Assembly (NCBI GenBank): GCA_037176705.1
Contig: CM073896.1
Span: forward strand, 20,844,708-20,908,707
From: Molossus alvarezi
Lineage: Eukaryota > Chordata > Mammalia > Chiroptera > Molossidae
Direction of reading: 5' to 3'
DNA: 64,000 bases
The position numbers were made by a program, and so were the translations under genes. The notes under the pieces were generated by a model that saw nothing but the letters and a program-made list of their open reading frames with translations, was not told the DNA's origin and searched no databases. Below are positions 1 through 12,451 of this stretch, piece by piece; within the stretch, counting starts at the first letter, position 1, and every line of letters starts with the position of its first letter.

Positions 1-628
1 TTTACAGTAATCCTTTAAATGGTGTTTTTCTGCTTGCGTGCACTGAACACAACTTTAATGTTATCATATTTCTCATTTACTGCAGTATAATGTCTCCTCC
101 TTCTCCCTCTGTCCCTTTTGGACATAGCCTGTGTTCTGATCACACTTATCTCTTTAGGATTCCCTGCCTGACTTGTGCCCTTTGACAAATTATGTCTTTT
201 ATGTCCTGTTCCCATAGCTTGGCCTACTTTTCATTCACATTCTCATTGGCAAGATTTCTAATTACCCTTTTAGGACCCAGCATGAATATCACCTTTGTCT
301 GACATCTTTCCTAGTACCCTCAGCAAGATTACTTTTCCTCCTTTTGTATTGTCAGAGTAATCGGTACATATATCTACCATAAAACCTATCAAAGCACATC
401 ACTGTGGCTTGTTTATGCTTCCTTCTGCCTCTCCCAGTTAGACACTCCGCTGTTCCTGGAGGTTCTGCCATGTTCCCCAGGGAACAGCAGACAGCTTTGG
501 ATATGGTAAACTCTAAATTAATGTTTGAAATGTTTCTTGAGTGCATGAACACATGCCTACTTTTATGTTCCAAGTAAATCCCAGGGTGGCCAAACAGTAC
601 AGCTCTAAAAAATATGCACACCCTTTTA
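1..628. other. Unassigned flank upstream of L1-A
   Basis: I recognise no gene or repeat family here. A 66-codon ORF on the minus strand (15-215) is basic and has no motif I know, so I do not call it. Positions 610-628 form the left copy of the target-site duplication of the L1 that follows; the right copy is at 8142-8160. Confidence 0.5.
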
Positions 629-2354
629 TTAAAAGTGGTGGAAACTGGGAAGATGGCACCAGGCACGGCCGGAGGGAAGGTGAATGTGTGAGAGAGTGAG
701 AGTGGATGTGAAGGTGGATGACCAAACTCCTGCAGTGCAGAGCTGCGGAGCAGAGGTTCCTATGCTATGGACAGGAGCAGCCGGCTACCACGGTAAGCTG
801 CCCTTCAGGGCACTTCTCCCTGTGCCTCGAGGAGGTCCCACCATTTGGAAGATCCCAGGTCTCCCCTGGGAGGAGGCAGTGGGAGTTGCTAGGGCCTAGC
901 AACCTGAGCCCACCAGCACACTTGGAACCATCGGACCAGTGAACAATCTTGTCAACACAGACCAGTGCACAGTAGTGGAGCTCCCAAGGTGCTGGTTGCT
1001 GAAGCCATGGACAGCCAGGAGCCAGGAAACATTCCCCATGAATAGCAGCCAGATCAGAGTTGGGTTAAACCCCCAGCAACAGAGGCTGGGGAGAGACACC
1101 CATCCCCAGGCACCAGAAGCACAGACCAGCAGCTGAGACCCATCCCCAAAAACTACAGAAAAGCTGAGCAGGACCTGAGCCCCATGGGGCAGCAGCACTC
1201 CCCAACCGCCAACTGTGGGACCTGGGGCTCCACAGAGGCCTGTGCAGTCCAGCAGCTCACAAGAGCAGTGGGAAGCCAGAGCTCGAGAGAGACTGGTGTG
1301 ATTCAGCTGCCCACCTGCAGGACCTGCAGGGTGCTGGGGCACCAGAGAGGCCTGTGTGACCCAGCAGGGACTGTGCCATCTAGTTACCCATGGGGCGGGT
1401 GGGGTCCTGAAGCAACAGAGAGGCCTGTGCCACCCAGCAGCGCATAACATAGGCATAGAGCCTGGTCCCCAAAGAGACTGTGTGATCTAGTTACCTGTAG
1501 GACCTGCAAGGTACAGGGGCACCAGAGAGGCCTGTGCGACCCAGCTGCACACAAAGATACGCATAACGGCAGAGTGAATAGAAGCTAAACAGACAAGCTC
1601 CCTTGACCAAACAAGAATTACAACTAAAATAAAGACAAATCCTCAGAAAAAAAAGCAACAGAAAAGCAGCAGGACAGGACCATATAACCAGGGACATTGG
1701 CAGGATCTGCAGAGGCACAAGAGGGTGGCAGGCTGGAAGCCCACAGACAGCAGTAGTCTTAGCTATGAGCAGCACTCTTGGGGAATAAAGACCAAGCCTG
1801 ATCCACAGTGCACAGAGCCAGGAAAAAGTACTATAGTAGCCATAGCCACTCACCTGAGGGCTACAGCAGAGGGAGGGCAGACAGGACAGGAACTCTGTGG
1901 GAACAACCGGGATTTGGGAGGCACTCCAAGTTTTTGCTGAGTTGCAGCCACAAAGGACAGTGGCCAGTGTGCTTCTTCCCAGACCTGTGGGGGAAAGCAG
2001 AAACCCCACCCCCTTGCAGATTTAGCTTTTCCAAGGTGAAGCAAAGCAAAACAAATTGAGACTCATTAACAACCAGCATCTATCCTTACCTCTGGAAATC
2101 CTCTTATGCAGAACACCAGGGTTATGTTCCAAGGCACACAGTAACTGAGACTGCTAGCCTCCAGGAAGAAGCTAGAAGATAACTGAACCTTTCCTGGGTC
2201 TGTAAATCTACCCAGGAAAGTAAGACTTGACAGTGGTATTTAACGTGGGCTCACCCAGGCTCATCCAAACCCAGTAGTGGGAGCCACAAACAGCAGAACC
2301 CTAACACCCACAGGGAAAATTTGGCAGGCTCCAAAACCCACTGAGATAGCCAAA
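629..2354 (+). promoter_or_regulatory. L1-A 5'UTR with extra repeated upstream portion
   Basis: In full-length L1s this region carries the internal promoter. From about 1567 onward it aligns with the 5'UTRs of L1-B and L1-C, sharing the 'gagtgaatagaagct' block and the 'aattacaactaaaataaag' block. The first roughly 940 bp (629-1566) have no counterpart in L1-B or L1-C. They hold imperfect units of about 80-100 bp sharing a 'cagagaggcctgtg' core, starting near 1200, 1289, 1367 and 1470. The very start contains 'gggaagatggc', resembling L1 5' ends in other mammals. The long ORFs in this GC-richer stretch, such as one on the minus strand at 896-1456, are non-coding by-products. Confidence 0.75.
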
Positions 2355-3272
2355 ATGCTGAAACAAAGAAACAAATCCCAAATAAAAGAACAAGAGAACT
2401 CTATTCAAGATAAGAAAAATGAAATGAACTTAAGCAAATTATCAGAGGTAAAGTTCAGACCCATGATCTTGAAGAAGCTCAAAAGCATGAGTAAGGACGT
2501 CAGCACCATGAGCAAATATATAGAAACACTGAAAACCAATAAAGGGAAAATGAAAAATGACATAGCAGATATAAAGAACACATTGGAAGGACTAACCAGC
2601 AGAGTAGAGGAAGCTGGGGACCAGATCAATGAATTAGAAGACAGGGTAGAAAAATATCAACCAATCAGAAAACCAAAAGGAAAAACAATTAAGAAACAGG
2701 AAGATAGCTAAGAGAATGGTGGGACAACTGGAAACGTTATAACATTCGCATCATAGGAGTCCCCAAAGAAGAAGAAAATGAGCAAGGGTTAGAGAAAATA
2801 TTTGAAGACAGTGACAGAATACTTTCCTAACTTAGTGAAGAAAGAAGGCATTCAAGTTCAAGATGCACAGAGAGCCCCAAGTAAGAAGAACCCAAACAGG
2901 CCCACACCAAGACACATAGTAATTAAAATGTGAACAATTAAAGACAAATAGAGAAACATAAAGGCAGCAAGAGCTAAGCAACAGGTTACCTACAAAAGAA
3001 ACACCATAAGGTTTACAGCTGACTTCTCAACAAAAACACTACAGGCCAGAAGGGAGTGGCATGAAGTAATCAAGGTCCTGAAAAGCAAGGATATGAATCC
3101 AAGACTTTCCTATCCAGCAAAGCTAGCATTCAAAATAGAAGGTCATATAAAGAGCTTCCCAGACAAAAAAAGACTAAGAAAATATATTAACATAAAACCA
3201 GCACTGCAAGAAATGTTGAAAGGACTGCTGTCATTAGTAGAAGAAATAGGAAGAAAAATAAAACTACACTAA
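2355..3272 (+). pseudogene. L1-A ORF1 (RNA-binding protein) relic
   Basis: ORF1p coats L1 RNA as a trimer and acts as a nucleic-acid chaperone in the L1 ribonucleoprotein. The start at 2355 (MLKQRNKSQIKEQEN) aligns with the ORF1 starts of L1-B and L1-C. Residues up to about 119 are rich in K, E and heptad-like leucines and isoleucines (LSKLSEVK, IADIKNTLEGLTSRVEEAGDQI), as expected for the coiled coil. A stop at 2709-2711 replaces the serine/leucine stretch seen in other copies, and the RRM and C-terminal part (2712-3272) is frameshifted. The expected end (MLKGLLSLVEEIGRK) lies just before the stop at 3270-3272. The intact length would be near 306 codons, normal for the family. Confidence 0.85.
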
Positions 3273-3278
3273 TCAAAA

Positions 3279-6200
3279 ATGGCAATAAATAAGTACATAT
3301 CAATTATCACCTTAAATGTGAATGGTTTGAATGCTCCAATAAAAAGACACAGAGTAGCTGACTGGATAAGAAAGCATGACTCACATATATGTTGTTTACA
3401 AGAGACCCACCTCAGAACAAAAGACTCACATAGGCTGAGAGTGAAGGGATGGGAAAAATCTTTCAAGCAAATGAAAAGGAAAGAAAAGCAGGAGTAGCAA
3501 TACTCAGATCTAATAAGATAGATTTCAAAATGAAGGCCATAACTAGAGACAAAGAACGCCACTACATAATATTGAAAGGATCTATCCAACAGAAAGACAG
3601 AACCTTGGTGAACATATATGCACCCAATATTGGAGCACCAAAATTTAGTAAAATACTTCTGGAGGACTTCAAAGGAGAAATTGATAGCAATACAATCATA
3701 GCAGGGGACTTCAACACCCCGCTGACATCACTGGATAGATCATATAGACAAAAAATAAACAAAGAAACACAAACTCCAAATGAAGTGCTAGATCAAATGG
3801 ATTTAATAGATATCTACAGAGAATTACACCCCAAAACTGCAGAATTCATATTATTATCAAGTGCACATGGGACATTCTCAATGATAGACCACATGGAAGG
3901 GCACAAACTAAGCCTCTACAAGTTCATGAAGATTGAAATCATATTAAGCATCTTCTCAGATCACAATGGCATGAAACTAGAAATCAATTGCAACAAGAAC
4001 ATGCAAAGACATTTGAACGCATGGAGGCTAAATAGCATGTTATTAAACAATGAATGGGTAACCATGGAGATTAAGGAAGAAATTAGAAATTTCCTGGAAA
4101 TCAATGAAAATGAATACACAACAATTCACAATCTATGGGATGCAACAAAAGTAGTTATGAGAAGGAAGTTAATGGCACTAAAGGCCTAATTCAAGAAGCA
4201 AGAAAAATTTCTAATAGACGATCTAACCTCACAACTTAAAAAACTAGAAAGCAAACAAACAAACAAACAAACGAACCACAGAGCAAGAAGAAGGAAGGAA
4301 ATAGTAAAGATCAGAGCAGAAATAAATGACATGGAGACCAAAAAACAATTCAAAGGATCAATGAAACAAAGAGTTGGTTCTTTGAAAAGATAAAGAAGAT
4401 TGATGGACTGTTAGCTAGGCTCACTGAGAAACAAAGAGAGAGAACCCAAACACACAAAATCAGAAATTAAAGAGGAGAAAAAATAACTGACACCACAAAA
4501 ACACAAAGGATAGTGAGCGAATATTATAAACAATTATAGGGCAACAAATTTGATAATCTAAGTGAAATGGACAAATTTCTAGAAACACATAGTCTCCCGA
4601 AACTGAAACAGGAAAAGATAGAAAACATAAACAGAGCAATAACAACAAAAGAAATTGAAGATATAATCAAGACTCTCCTAGCAAACAAAAGCTCAGGCCT
4701 GAATGGCTTAACGGGGGAATTTTACCAAACATTCAAAGAAGAACTAATACCCATTCTCTTCAGACTATTCCTACAAATTCAAGAAGAAGGAAGACTTCCA
4801 AACTAATTTTATGAGGCCACCATAATTCTAATTCCAAAACCAGAAAAAGACATTACAAAGAAAGAAAACTACAGGTCAATATCCCTGATAAACAAAGATG
4901 CCAAAATCCTGAACAAAATACTAGCTAATTGAATCAAGCAACACATCAAAAAAATTATTCACCATGATCAAGTGGGATTCATCCCAGGGATGTAAGGCTG
5001 GTACAATATTTGCAAATCAATAAATGTGATACACCACATACACAAATTGACAGATAAAAATCATATGGTCATATCAATAGACACTGAAAAATCATTTGAA
5101 AAATTTCAGCACTTATTTCTGTTAAAAATGCTCAGCAATGTGGGACTAGAGGGATCATATCTCGACATAATAAAGGCCATCTATGAAAGACCTGCAGCCA
5201 ACATCATACTCAATGGGCAAAAACTAAAAGCATTTCCCTTAAGAACAAGAACAAGAACAAGATAGGAATGCCCAATTTCACCACTCTTGTTTAACATAGT
5301 ACTGGAAGTCTTAGCCACAGCAATCAGACAGGAAGAAAAAAGAAAAGGGATCCAAATTGGAAAGGAGGAAGTGAAACTGTCATTATTCGCAGATGACATG
5401 ATAAAATATGCAGAAAACCCCCAAGACTCCAGACTCCATAAAAAAATTACTAGACTTAATAAGTGAATTTGGCAAAGTAGCAGGATAAAAAATTAATGTC
5501 AGGAAATTGATGGCATTCTTATACACCAATGATGAACTCACAGTAAGAGAAACTAAGAAAACAATCCCATTTACCATTACAGCAAAAAAATTAAGATACC
5601 TAGTAATAAACTTAACCAAACAAATAAAGAACCTATTAGCAAAAAACTACAGGTCATTGAAAAAAAGAAATAGAGCAAGATATAAAAAAGTAGAAGTACA
5701 TACCCTGTTCATGGATTGGAAGAATTAACATCATTAAAATGTCCACACTACCCAAAGCAATCTATAGATTCAACGCAATCCCCATCAAAATACTAACAGC
5801 ATACTTCACAGAACTAGAACAGTTACTTCAAAAGTTCATATAGAACCAAAATGACCCCAGATGGCCACAGCAGTCTTTAAAAAGGGGAACAAAGTTGAGG
5901 GGATCACATTACCAGATTTCAGTTTATACTACAAAGCCACTGTAATCAAAACAGCCTGGTACTGGCAGAAGAATAGGCATATAAATCAGTGGAACAGAAC
6001 AGAGAACCCAGAAATGGACCCAAGACAATATGCTCAATTAATTTTTGACAAAGGTGGCAAGAGCATACATTGGAATAAAGACAGCCTCTTTAATAAATAG
6101 TTTTGGGAAAATTGAACAGCTACATGCAGAAAAATGAAACTAGATCATCAAATTACACCATACACAAAAATAAACTCAAAATGGATAAAAGACGTAAATG

Positions 6201-7864
6201 TGACTCATGAGTCCATAAAAATCCTGGAAGAAAACTCAGGCAACAAAATTTCTGTCATCATACGCAGCAGAATTTTCACTGATACATCACCTAAGGCAAT
6301 AGAAACAAAGGAGAAAATGAACACATGGGACTATATTCAACTCAAAACTTCTGCACAGCAAAAGAAACAATCACCAAAATGGAAAGGCAACCCACTCTAT
6401 GGGAGAACATAATTATCAATGATATATCAAATAAGGGGTTAACTTCCAATATACATAGAGTGTTCATACAGCTCAACAAATGGACGGCAAAAAACTCAAT
6501 TAAAAAATGGGCAGAGGTAACACCATATTGTTTTCCATAGTGGCTGCACCAGTCTGCATTCCCACCAGCAGTGCACTAGAGTCCCCTTTTCTCCACACCC
6601 TCGCCAACACTTGTTGTTTGATGATTTGTTGATGGCGGCCATTCTGACAGTTGTGAGGTGATAGCTCGTTGTTTTATTTTGCATCTCTCTGATTAGTGAT
6701 GTTGAGCATTTCTTCATATGTCTCTTGGCCATTTGTATGTCCTGTTTGGAGAGGTGTCTATTCAGCTCTTCTGCCCATTTTTTAATTGGGTTCTTTGTCT
6801 TCCTTTTGTTGAGTTGTATGAGCACTCTATAGACGAATGGATAAAAAAGCAGTGGTACATAAACACAATGGAGTACTATGCCGAGGTTAGAAAGAAAGAT
6901 CTCTTATCCTTTGAGACGACATGGAGGGACCTGGAAAGTATTATCCTAAGTGAAATAAGCCAAGCAGAAAAAGAGAAATTCCACATGATCTCACTTATGT
7001 ATGGAATATAATGAACATAACAGTCTGAGGAATACAGTAGACCCAGAAACATGGAAGTAGGGCATAGACTGACATCCCTCAGAAGAGGGGGTGGGGGGTT
7101 GGGTGGGAAGAGATAAACCACAGAACCTACATGCATGTATGCATGACCAACGGACATGGACAACTAAGCCTGGGACTGGGCAGGTGTGGGGTGGGGAGGG
7201 GGGTGCCAATGGGGTAAAAAAAGGAGAAATATCTGTAACAAAAAAATAAAAAAAAAATGGGCAGAAGAACTAAACAGGCACCTCTCTAAACAGGATATAC
7301 AAATGGCTAAGAGACATATGAGGAAATACTCAGCATCACTAATCATCAGAGAGATGCAAATTAAAACAACAATGAGGTATCACCTCACACCTGTCAGAAT
7401 GGCTGCCATCAACAAGTCATCAAACATTAAGTGTTGGCAGGGGTGTGCAGAAAAGGGGATTCTAATACACTGCTGGTGGGAATGCAGACTGGTGCAGCCA
7501 CTATGGAAAACGATATGGTGTTTCCTCAAAAAATTGAACTTCCATTTGACCCAGTGATCCCACTTCTGGGAATATACCCTAAGAAGCCTGAAACACCAAT
7601 CAAAAGAATATATATACCCCCATGTTCATTGCAGTACTATTTACAATAGCTAAGATCTGGAAACCGCCCAAATGTCCATCAATAGCCGAATGGATAAAAA
7701 AGCAGTGGTACATATACACAATGGAGTACTATGCAGCTGTAAGAAAGAAAGATCTCTTATCCTTTGAGACTACATGGAGGGACCTAGAGAGTATTATCCT
7801 AAGTGAAACAAGCCAAACAGAGAAAGACAAATATCACATGATCTCACTTATTTATGGAATGTAA
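3279..7864 (+). pseudogene. L1-A ORF2 (endonuclease/reverse transcriptase) relic, interrupted
   Basis: ORF2p nicks target DNA with an APE-like endonuclease and reverse-transcribes L1 RNA from the nick. The start at 3279 (MAINKYISIITLNVNGLNAP) is the family start. Endonuclease signatures remain: QETHL near 3399, GDFNTP near 3703 and SDHNG near 3958. The reverse transcriptase active-site FADD is at 5386-5397. The cysteine-rich C-terminal region ([16 protein letters not shown]) resumes after the nested insertion at 6516-7251 and ends at 7862-7864. The frame is broken at several places, including between 3449 and 3497, near 4190 and near 4804. Every catalytic motif I checked is still legible, so the element probably died by indels and stops. 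Confidence 0.9.
6516..7251 (+). mobile_element. Young 5'-truncated, 5'-inverted (twin-primed) L1 nested in L1-A
   Basis: The first part (6516-6829) is L1 ORF2 3' sequence in reverse orientation. The second part (6830-7251) is the following ORF2 end, 3'UTR and A-tail in forward orientation, with about 165 bp of L1 missing at the switch compared with the copy at 17797-18280. It is flanked by a perfect 14-bp duplication, AAAAAATGGGCAGA, at 6502-6515 and 7252-7265, starting with the A-run expected for L1 endonuclease. Inversion with a junction deletion is the known signature of twin priming. Its 3'UTR matches the nested copy in L1-B and the antisense copy at 43667-43945, a younger subfamily than the host. 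Confidence 0.92.
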
Positions 7865-8160
7865 TGAACATAACAGTCTGAGGAACAGGGTAAACCCAGA
7901 GACGTGGAAGTGGGGTACAGACTGACAATCCCCAGAAGAGGGGGTGAAGAGGAAGAGATAAACCACAGAACTTATATGCATGTGTGCATGACCAATGTAC
8001 ATGGACAACAAAGCTAGGGACAGGGCGGGGAGGGTGGAGGAGTGGGTTATCAGTTGGGGAGAAAGGAGAAACATCTGTAAGCAAAATAAATTAATTAATA
8101 AAAAAATAAAAATAAAAAAATAATATAAAAAACATTAATAGAAATCTGCACACACTTTTA

Positions 8161-9420
8161 AAGTAAGAAAACTTTTGTATAGTTTTATTCTGTCAAATAT
8201 CACTTCTCTTAAGGAATATCCCTTTTTATATACAAAACAAATGGTCATCTTTCAGACAGAACTTTATTAATTTGGGTTTGTCTACATTGATTTTTTAGTT
8301 GTTGCAACTTCTATATTAATTCATTTATATATTGATATTCCAAATATGTTTTATAAACATTTATTATACTCAAGGTTTCCATATCAAGTCAAATTATTGA
8401 TATTACATTGTAAAAATATGCAATTTCACTGATGAAAAAATCTTTCCTTCAAGTTTGATGAATTAAATTATAGTGTATTTCTGAGTTCAACTCCATCCTA
8501 CCAACAGACAGCCCAAGGTAGTCCGAGGCACACAGAAGGCCACATTTTCTCACCACAAGTGAAATACTTTACTTGGACAAGACCCACTTTGCTGGGAACC
8601 AATGCTCAGTGGCACTTGCAACACCTGCTGTGGACTATTGCTGCTATGCCTGAATGCTGCTGCTTTGGACAGGCAGCACCACCTCCGATGGTCATTGACC
8701 CTGTGGTGGTGGCATTGCCTCTGCCAGATGTCCCCATCCTCAGCCAGGAAGGTTTACCATTTCACTGGCTTCAGGGAAGACTTCTGATAGGTAGAGCACT
8801 GGTGCATCTTACTCGGCACTGTGTTTTCTTAGGCACCATCCCAACTACAGGTTTCCATTTCTCCTTCTCTCTTTAATGCATCAAGGCTCCTGCTGAGGAC
8901 AAAAAGGTCTGCCAGGAATCCCTGCACCTGGTTCTATCTGCATCACCATGGATGTTCAAGTGCTCGGGGCACTGACTCCTGGGCTGTGATATGCTACCAG
9001 CTCTCCTCATGCATTCCACTGCCATGCTGGAGTTTTCTAGGTGCTGAGGAGTTAATGTTCTCTGGAGTCTTCATTGTCCTAAAGTGGAGCTATGTTCTGC
9101 CGAGAAGTACTAAAAACCTAGCAAAATAGGTCAAGTCGGTGTTAGTAGCATTCCTTAGGTTGCAGTGTCACACAGCCCTGTGAGCATTTCCACATCTGCC
9201 CTTATTCTTCCGTCACTGCCTCTTTCTCCTGTCCTCTGCACTCAGACACGAGTTCTTACAAGATTGAGTCAAGACTGTTTAATTATTAAATATCACGCTG
9301 TTATATGGCCCACTTCATCATCTACTGATCATGACAGAATTTGCTAAATGTTCTGTGACATATTCTTAATCAGATAAATTAGGGGGAATACAGCTTATGA
9401 TAGCCTCATTATGGGCCTTC
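8161..9420. other. Mostly single-copy sequence; unassigned ORF 8559-8876
   Basis: A 105-codon ORF lies at 8559-8876 on the plus strand, with proline- and leucine-rich stretches and no motif I recognise. It sits in slightly GC-richer DNA and may be a decayed old transposon or LTR. No start context, splice signal or homology supports a gene. The rest shows no repeat that I can name. Confidence 0.35.
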
Positions 9421-9450
9421 AGTACACACACAACACACACACACACACAC
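9421..9450. repeat. (AC)n microsatellite
   Basis: A short run of CA/AC dinucleotides. It is unremarkable for a mammalian genome. Confidence 0.85.
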
Positions 9451-9817
9451 GTGCTTGCAAAAACCTTAGTGAACTGCTGCGGTAAGGGAATCATAAAGTC
9501 TTTGTTTAATCCATTGCATTTCATACTTATCACAGGATACTATGAGTGTGTGTATTTTTATTACCTCAGCATATTGATAGTTGGTGTTCTGTGCAAACAC
9601 TGGATTAAAGCTTCAATATGGGGCCTAGATGTCTTCTTGGTAGTTTGCTCCACTAAGGCTAATCTCTCATAGAAATATAATCAATCTGTCCCAGAGAGAG
9701 GCTTCTGAGAGATCCAGCGCACAAAGCTGTTTATCAGTTATTGCCTAGGCATTGCTAAAACTGAAGAATTTAAACAAACTAGAATTTTCTCTTTCAAATT
9801 TGAGATATATTCTGCCC

Positions 9818-9960
9818 CTATACACACATACTCACATGTGCATGTATATATACCTACATGTGTGCATGTGTTCATATATATATATATATATATAATGCAT
9901 ATATTTATGTAATGTATGTAAATACACACATATACTATTGCTCCTTTGGGATGTGCACAC
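9818..9960. repeat. Mixed CA/TG and (TA)n low-complexity block
   Basis: Interspersed ACAC, TGTGCATG and TATATA runs, including a pure TA stretch near 9876-9893. The ORFs reading YIYIYIY across it are artefacts. Confidence 0.85.
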
Positions 9961-11750
9961 AAAACAATAAAGGTAATATTTTTTTGTTTCGTAGCTCATT
10001 ACCACTTTGATCCTGTAGATGAAGGAAAGAAAAAACAAAATCTCGATGCTAATAGGATTCTTCCCTGTTAAAGTCATGGGGTTGAGAGATTTCAACTTCA
10101 GTCCATTTAATATCTTGGCCTCGCTGTATTCTGTCTTCTCTGCCAACTGGGTAAAACATCTTTGGTTAGGCTGTACTTTCATCAAGGAAGAAGAATGGTC
10201 TTTTTGATTCCGTGCCAGCCTGGAAGGCCTGGAGTGTAGCCTGTCCACAGATGTCCATTTATAAGATGCATCTGTCCCTGCATCTCGCTCGCCAGCTGGC
10301 CTTGCGTGAGCTTGCTGGCGGCGTGTGCCATCTCAGGCTGCTGGCCAGCAGGCTGCAGTCCCTGTGCACTGGCTTCTGAGCCGTATGGCTCAGATCCCTT
10401 ACGGGACCAGAGGAACTTGGGAACATTACAGAAATATTGGCTTCAGGGAAGTACTTCACATTAAAGAAGATCAAGAAAATTGAAAGTTCGACATGAATGT
10501 TGGCATATGGATCAGGAGCTATTTCAAAAACACACCATCCCGACTAATGTTTACATGGTGGTTGTTCACGCATTACCCCTTAGCACAGACAGCATCCTGT
10601 CATGACTCTGAAGGAAACATCAAATGCATAGGATAAAGAGGGAAGGCAGAGGCAGAACAAGCTTTCTGGGCCCATCAGACATGGGTAGGTGGTGTTTCTC
10701 CAGAGATTTCAGGCGAGACCTCACAGAATGGCTGGTTCACCATTCTCAGGTTTGAGAATGCCTCATCTTGTGTTGGGCTAAAGAGCCAAAAACTAGCAAA
10801 CTGGAATAAGGTCCAAGGTTACCTTTACCAGTTATTAGCAGAGGCATTCCATAAATTATTTCAGGCCGATGAATGTTTATAGTACTCCTTTCATTTCCAT
10901 ACAGATTCTATCCACTTCCTTTACACTCTAATTTTCCAAGGTTGCCTAAAGATAGTGTTCAAGAAACTCACTTGTCTCTGTATTTCATAGCCATACATAG
11001 GCAATTGTTCAATGAAGTCTGGTTGAATTTTATTCTCGCATTTGTTTGGGATATAAAAGGGACCACAGCAAGCCAGCCAGTGGCAGGAGAAACTGAATAC
11101 AGAAGCTGAACAGCAAATTTCAAGATCTGATCCCGGTTTGCACGCTACATTTGCTGACCAATTTTCAAACATTTTACTAGCCTAACTTTAGGATTAGCAG
11201 TTGTGTGTGTTTCATTTAAAGCATTAATAAACAAAATATCCAAATAACAAACATTTAAAGCAAAAGAATAGTTTTGGCATATGATATTTCTTTTTGATGC
11301 AAACTCCAATATCCTTTAATTCTCTGTCTTCTATCATCTAACTCTAACTCACATATTACCCATTTTTCAGTCTTTCTCATGGCCAGAAGTTTTTCTGTTT
11401 TTCTTCTCCCAGTTATCAGGCACTCGGTCCCAATTGACAAATTTACGTTGTTGCATATTCATCGGCAGTTGCATTTATCCCTGTTACTGGGATGAGGCAG
11501 GACAGATGGACATACTATTATTATACATTGAACAAGGCCTGGAGACATTTAAGGCTCAGATTGTAGAAAATTTTATCAGAAATAATCAATATTGCCTTAA
11601 CTTTTAAATAAAAGTATTCTGAATTATTTTGTGTGTGCAGTCAATTGGACTCTGATATTGCATATATTTCTGGGCATCTCGGAGGATGGCGTGTGGAAAT
11701 ACTTTGTAAAGCACTTTTGTGCAGTATAATTTGCTATGTAAAACTGAGAT
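9961..11750. other. Single-copy sequence, nothing recognised
   Basis: No repeat family or gene is evident. A GC-richer patch at 10220-10400 reads open for short distances on both strands, but I do not recognise a product. A TATAAAAG motif near 11052 has no supported transcript downstream. Confidence 0.4.
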
Positions 11751-11754
11751 ACCT

Positions 11755-11925
11755 TTTTTTTTTTGTCAGGGGTTTTGCTATTAAATGCATTGGGGTGACA
11801 TTGGTTAATAATATTATATAGGTTGCAAATGTACATTTCTCTGATACATGGCCTGTATATTATATGTTGTACCTGTCACCCAAAGTTAATCATCTTCCAA
11901 TAAGGCAGGACAGATGGAGATACCT
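11755..11925 (-). mobile_element. Old L1 3'UTR fragment, antisense
   Basis: A T-run (the A-tail in antisense) is followed by 'ggggtgacattggttaata' and 'gcctgtatattatatgttg'. The same signature recurs at 36810-36900. It is typical of the 3' end of older laurasiatherian L1s read on the opposite strand. No coding part remains. Confidence 0.7.
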
Positions 11926-12300
11926 TTTATTGTATATAACAGGCCCCCATATATTTAGTGTTTTCAATGTAATGAAAAAGACTATCTTCTTCCAGGCAAG
12001 CAAACCTTTCTTTGTTGTTCTAAGCAAAATAGTCTCTTCCATTGAACATCAATGGAGGCCTGTTAGTCGGCACAAGGTGGCATGGAGCTGTTTCTTATGC
12101 TCCTCCCCACTCCTGCCTAATAAGTACAATTGTAATTTCTGGAAATAACACAGAAATGAACCAAAGAGGATAGATGGTAAGAAAGAGCAGTGATTTGGGA
12201 CCCCAGGATGGAGGAATACAGAGTAGCAGGGAGTATTGCATATTCCCACCCAACATAAGAAGGTTATTTAGATCTGGGGTTTCCTGATCCCTGACATGTA
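11926..12300. other. Unassigned sequence between L1 fragments
   Basis: No gene is recognised. The motif 'aggcaggacagatgga' at about 11904 also occurs at about 11492 with partly similar flanks, so two decayed copies of an unidentified repeat may be present. Confidence 0.3.
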
Positions 12301-12304
12301 ACAA

Positions 12305-12451
12305 AATGCAACTCACCCATCAATAAATTAACAAACAACAAGTGTTGGCACAGATGTAGGGAAAAGGGAACCAACGTGCACTGTTTGTGGGAAAACACAC
12401 TGATGCAGCCATTGTGAAAAACAGTATGGAGTTTCATCAAAAAATGAAAAA
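12305..12451 (+). mobile_element. Short L1 ORF2 3' fragment next to L1-B
   Basis: It contains the diverged 'acaacaagtgttggcacaga' and 'gatgcagccattgtgaaaaa' blocks that encode the C-terminal ORF2 region. It is cut at both ends and more diverged than the adjacent L1s. The L1-B insertion lies at its right edge. Confidence 0.75.

Larger units (their letters stand above)
629..8141 (+). mobile_element. L1-A: full-length L1 LINE, inactive, hosting a nested L1
   Basis: This is an autonomous LINE-1 that copies itself by target-primed reverse transcription. A long 5'UTR (629-2354), an ORF1 relic (2355-3272), an ORF2 relic (3279-7864) and a 3'UTR with an A-rich tail (to about 8141) follow in the expected order. 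A 19-bp target-site duplication, 610-628 against 8142-8160 with two mismatches, fixes both ends. Positions 6516-7251 are a later L1 inserted into ORF2. Removing them leaves an ORF2 of about 3,850 bp, the usual L1 size. Several stops and frameshifts in both ORFs show that it is dead. The 3'UTR matches the host L1-B tail at 20014-20236 and differs from the nested elements, so this is the older of the two main L1 groups here. Confidence 0.93.

Noticed and set aside
896..1456. 186-codon ORF on the minus strand
   Set aside because: It lies wholly inside the GC-rich repeated 5'UTR of L1-A, has no domain or splice support, and low stop density explains it.
1200..1552. CRISPR-like spaced repeats
   Set aside because: The repeats are long, imperfect and contiguous, lie in an L1 5'UTR and the genome is mammalian.
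8559..8876. 105-codon ORF in single-copy sequence
   Set aside because: No motif, no promoter or splice support, and length within chance. Kept only as an unassigned ORF.
11041..11070. TATAAAAG motif as a host promoter
   Set aside because: One TATA-like match with no downstream coding or initiator evidence.
11490..11960. Pair of 'aggcaggacagatgga' blocks as a new repeat
   Set aside because: The shared stretch is short and flanks agree only partly. Too weak to call.
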